Source of the DNA: Sisyra terminalis
Lineage: Eukaryota > Arthropoda > Insecta > Neuroptera > Sisyridae
Reading direction: 5' to 3'
NCBI GenBank assembly: GCA_958496175.1
Contig: OY292278.1
Coordinates: 62,001-126,000, forward strand
DNA: 64,000 nucleotides
Shown: positions 62,001 to 64,000 of the stretch, piece after piece
How the letters are laid out: each line of letters starts with the position of its first letter
Numbering within the stretch: position 1 is the first letter of the stretch
Notes under the pieces: generated by a model
The model's database searches: none
What the model was told of the DNA's origin: nothing
The model's input: only the letters and a program-made list of their open reading frames with translations
Program-made: the position numbers and the translations under genes

Positions 62001-64000
62001 TCTCACAATAGTAAAAATCAATACAAAATTGAACAGTCTTTTCAAATATAAATTTTCCTCGTTTGTTAAATTCAAATTTTCTAAACTGGTAAAAATCAAT
62101 ACAAAATTGAACAGTCTTTTCAAATATAAATTTTCCTCGTTTGTTAAATTCAAATTTTCTCACAATTGTAAAAATCAATACAAAATTGAACAGTCTTTTC
62201 ACATATAAATTTTCCTCGTTTGATAAATTCAAATTTTCTAAACTGGTAAAAATCAATACAAAATTGAACAGTCTTTTCAAATATAAATTTTCCTCGTTTG
62301 TTAAATTCAAATTTTCTCACAATAGTAAAAATCAATACAAAATTGAACAGTCTTTTCAAATATAAATTTTCCTCGTTTGTTAAATTCAAATTTTCTAAAC
62401 TGGTAAAAATCAATACAAAATTGAACAGTCTTTTCACATATAAATTTTCCTCGTTTGTTAAATTCAAATTTTCTCACAATAGTAAAAATCAATACAAAAT
62501 TGAACAGTCTTTTCACATATAAATTTTCCTCGTTTGTTAAATTCAAATTTTCTCACAATAGTAAAAATCAATACAAAATTGAACAGTCTTTTCAAATATA
62601 AATTTTCCTCGTTTGTTAAATTCAAATTTTCTCACAATTTTAAAAATCAATACAAAATTGAACAGTCTTTTCACATATAAATTTTCCTCGTTTGTTAAAT
62701 TCAAATATTCTAAACTGGTAAAAATCAATACAAAATTGAACAGTCTTTTCAAATATAAATTTTCCTCGTTTGTTAAATTCAAATTTTCTAAACTGGTAAA
62801 AATCAATACAAAATTGAACAGTCTTTTCAAATATAAATTTTCCTCGTTTGTTAAATTCAAATTTTCTCACAATTTTAAAAATCAATACAAAATTGAACAG
62901 TCTTTTTACATATAAATTTTCCTCGTTTGTTAAATTCAAATTTTCTAAACTTGTAAAAATCAATACAAAATTGAACAGTCTTTTCACATATAAATTTTCC
63001 TCGTTTGTTAAATTCAAATATTCTAAACTGGTAAAAATCAATACAAAATTGAACAGTCTTTTCAAATATAAATTTTTCTCGTTTGTTAAATTCAAATTTT
63101 CTAAACTGGTAAAAATCAATACAAAATTGAACAGTCTTTTCAAATATAAATTTTCCTCGTTTGTTAAATTCAAATTTTCTCACAATTGTAAAAATCAATA
63201 CAAAATTGAACAGTCTTTTCACATATAAATTTTCCTCGTTTGTTAAATTCAAATTTTCTCACAATTGTAAAAATCAATACAAAATTGAACAGTCTTTTCA
63301 CATATAAATTTTCCTCGTTTGATAAATTCAAATTTTCTAAACTGGTAAAAATCAATACAAAATTGAACAGTCTTTTCAAATATAAATTTTCCTCGTTTGT
63401 TAAATTCAAATTTTCTCACAATTGTAAAAATCAATACAAAATTGAACAGTCTTTTCAAATATAAATTTTCCTCGTTTGTTAAAATCAAATTTTCTAAACT
63501 TGTAAAAATCAATACAAAATTGAACAGTCTTTTCAAATATAAATTTTCCTCGTTTGTTAAATTCAAATTTTCTTACAATTGTAAAAATCAATACAAAATT
63601 GAACAGTCTTTTCAAATATAAATTTTCCTCGTTTGTTAAATTCAAATTTTCTCACAATAGTAAAAATCAATACAAAATTGAACAGTCTTTTCAAATATAA
63701 ATTTTCCTCGTTTGTTAAATTCAAATTTTCTAAACTGGTAAAAATCAATACAAAATTGAACAGTCTTTTCAAATATAAATTTTCCTCGTTTGTTAAATTC
63801 AAATTTTCTCACAATAGTAAAAATCAATACAAAATTGAACAGTCTTTTCACATATAAATTTTCCTCGTTTGTTAAATTCAAATTTTCTCACAATAGTAAA
63901 AATCAATACAAAATTGAACAGTCTTTTCAAATATAAATTTTCCTCGTTTGTTAAATTCAAATTTTCTAAACTGGTAAAAATCAATACAAAATTGAACAGT
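59014..64000 (+). repeat. Divergent right-hand domain
   Basis: From 59,014 the array changes character. CACAATAGT boxes become common, and several alleles appear that are absent to the left: TTTTCCAATATAAA (59.1-61.4 kb), TTAAAATCAAA (59.4-63.5 kb), CTTACAATTGT (60.7-63.6 kb), AATTAATCAG, TTGCACAG, and AATTTGCCTCG. The 73-bp monomer and the CATAT/ATTCTCC haplotype are gone. Single-site changes per monomer appear more frequent than in the rest of the window. A 0.7-kb segment at 59,408-60,100 recurs at 62,552-63,244. Confidence 0.82.
59408..60100 (+). repeat. 0.7-kb segment repeated at 62,552-63,244 (3,144-bp offset)
   Basis: The order CACAATAGT, CACAATTTT-CACAT, AAATATTCT-CTAAACTGGT, CTAAACTGGT, CACAATTTT-TACAT, CTAAACTTGT, AAATATTCT-CTAAACTGGT, CTAAACTGGT, CACAATTGT is the same in both. 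A difference is AATTTTTCTCG near 63,073. The copies part at TTGATAAATTC (60,100) against TTGTTAAATTC. Related blocks occur at 52.3-53.0 and 54.5-55.2 kb, so this segment links the right-hand domain to the previous one. Confidence 0.78.

Larger units (their letters stand above)
1..64000 (+). repeat. Satellite DNA array of 79/78-bp monomers, whole window
   Basis: Every stretch of the window can be read as head-to-tail copies of one AT-rich unit. All copies face the same way: the invariant words CAGTCTTTT, TATAAATT and CCTCGTTTG recur on the + strand every 78 or 79 bases from the first line to the last. The first base falls inside a monomer (position 32 of the 79-bp unit) and the last base falls after AACAGT, so neither edge of the array is in the window. 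G+C of the consensus is 17 of 79 bases. No insertion, gap run, microsatellite or unique sequence interrupts it. What is seen is the array. That it is centromeric or pericentromeric heterochromatin of a eukaryote is inference from size, homogeneity and higher-order structure. The family is not one I recognise. Confidence 0.98.

Noticed and set aside
1..64000. CRISPR array
   Set aside because: The repetition is complete. There are no unique spacers between short repeats, and no cas genes.
1..64000. Telomeric or simple-sequence repeat
   Set aside because: The unit is 78-79 bp and contains no short telomere-like motif in tandem.
1..64000. CENP-B box
   Set aside because: The mammalian box needs two CpG-containing parts (TTCG and CGGG). 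The monomer has one CpG, in CCTCGTTT, and no GGG.
1..64000. Bacterial or phage origin with iterons
   Set aside because: 64 kb of pure repeat without any gene is not compatible with a plasmid or phage iteron region, which spans a few hundred bases.
1..64000. Transposable element or its terminal repeats inside the array
   Set aside because: No reading frame with transposase or reverse transcriptase motifs, no target-site duplication and no change in composition was found. Monomer phase continues across every block boundary.
1..64000. tRNA, rRNA or other structured RNA genes
   Set aside because: The AT-rich repeat has no conserved rRNA segment or tRNA A/B box, and no non-repeat stretch is available to hold one.

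Overview
The whole 64,000-base window is one uninterrupted tandem-repeat (satellite DNA) array. Every base belongs to a head-to-tail run of very AT-rich monomers, about 22% G+C by count of the consensus. Two length classes exist: 79 bp, with a junction box of the CTCACAATTGT type, and 78 bp, with a box of the CTAAACTGGT type. Dividing the window length by the mean unit gives roughly 810-820 monomers, all in the same orientation. The window begins and ends inside a monomer, so the array continues past both ends. I see no gene, RNA gene, transposon, unique spacer, inverted block or CRISPR array.

The organism is most likely a eukaryote with an AT-rich genome, because tens of kilobases of homogenised ~79-bp repeats with nested higher-order repeats (HORs) are typical of centromeric or pericentromeric heterochromatin. 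I do not recognise the family and cannot name the species. A 79-bp satellite length is, as far as I recall, reported in some ants, but I cannot compare sequences, so this is only a lead.

Layout, read from diagnostic variants at a few positions of the monomer. (1) 1-7,217: a 20-monomer HOR of 1,576 bp, marked by a GTTAAC allele. (2) 7,218-9,419: irregular transition containing a 77-bp monomer. (3) 9,420-25,222: a 1,573-bp 20-monomer HOR in tandem, the second copy of which begins a 7,626-bp super-unit present about 1.9 times (10,993-18,618 and 18,619-25,222). (4) 25,223-28,700: five consecutive 78-bp monomers, then mixed material. (5) 28,700-59,013: a domain marked by a 73-bp monomer (6-bp deletion, 14 copies) and by a CATAT/ATTCTCC haplotype, built from overlapping duplications with periods of 157, 630, 700, 1,015, 1,339, 1,414, 2,118, 2,195, 2,275, 2,436, 6,118 and 8,543 bp. 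(6) 59,014-64,000: a more divergent domain with its own alleles (CCAAT, TTAAAATC, CTTACAA) and many CACAATAGT boxes.

Many open reading frames of 60-183 codons exist on both strands. They are by-products of the repeat: 78 is divisible by three and three of the six frames of the 78-bp unit lack stops, whereas 79-bp units shift the frame. They almost all begin at TTG and encode the same 26-residue motifs. I annotate none as a gene. The interest lies in the evolutionary record: recombination breakpoints, nested amplification, allele domains and possible chromatin phasing.
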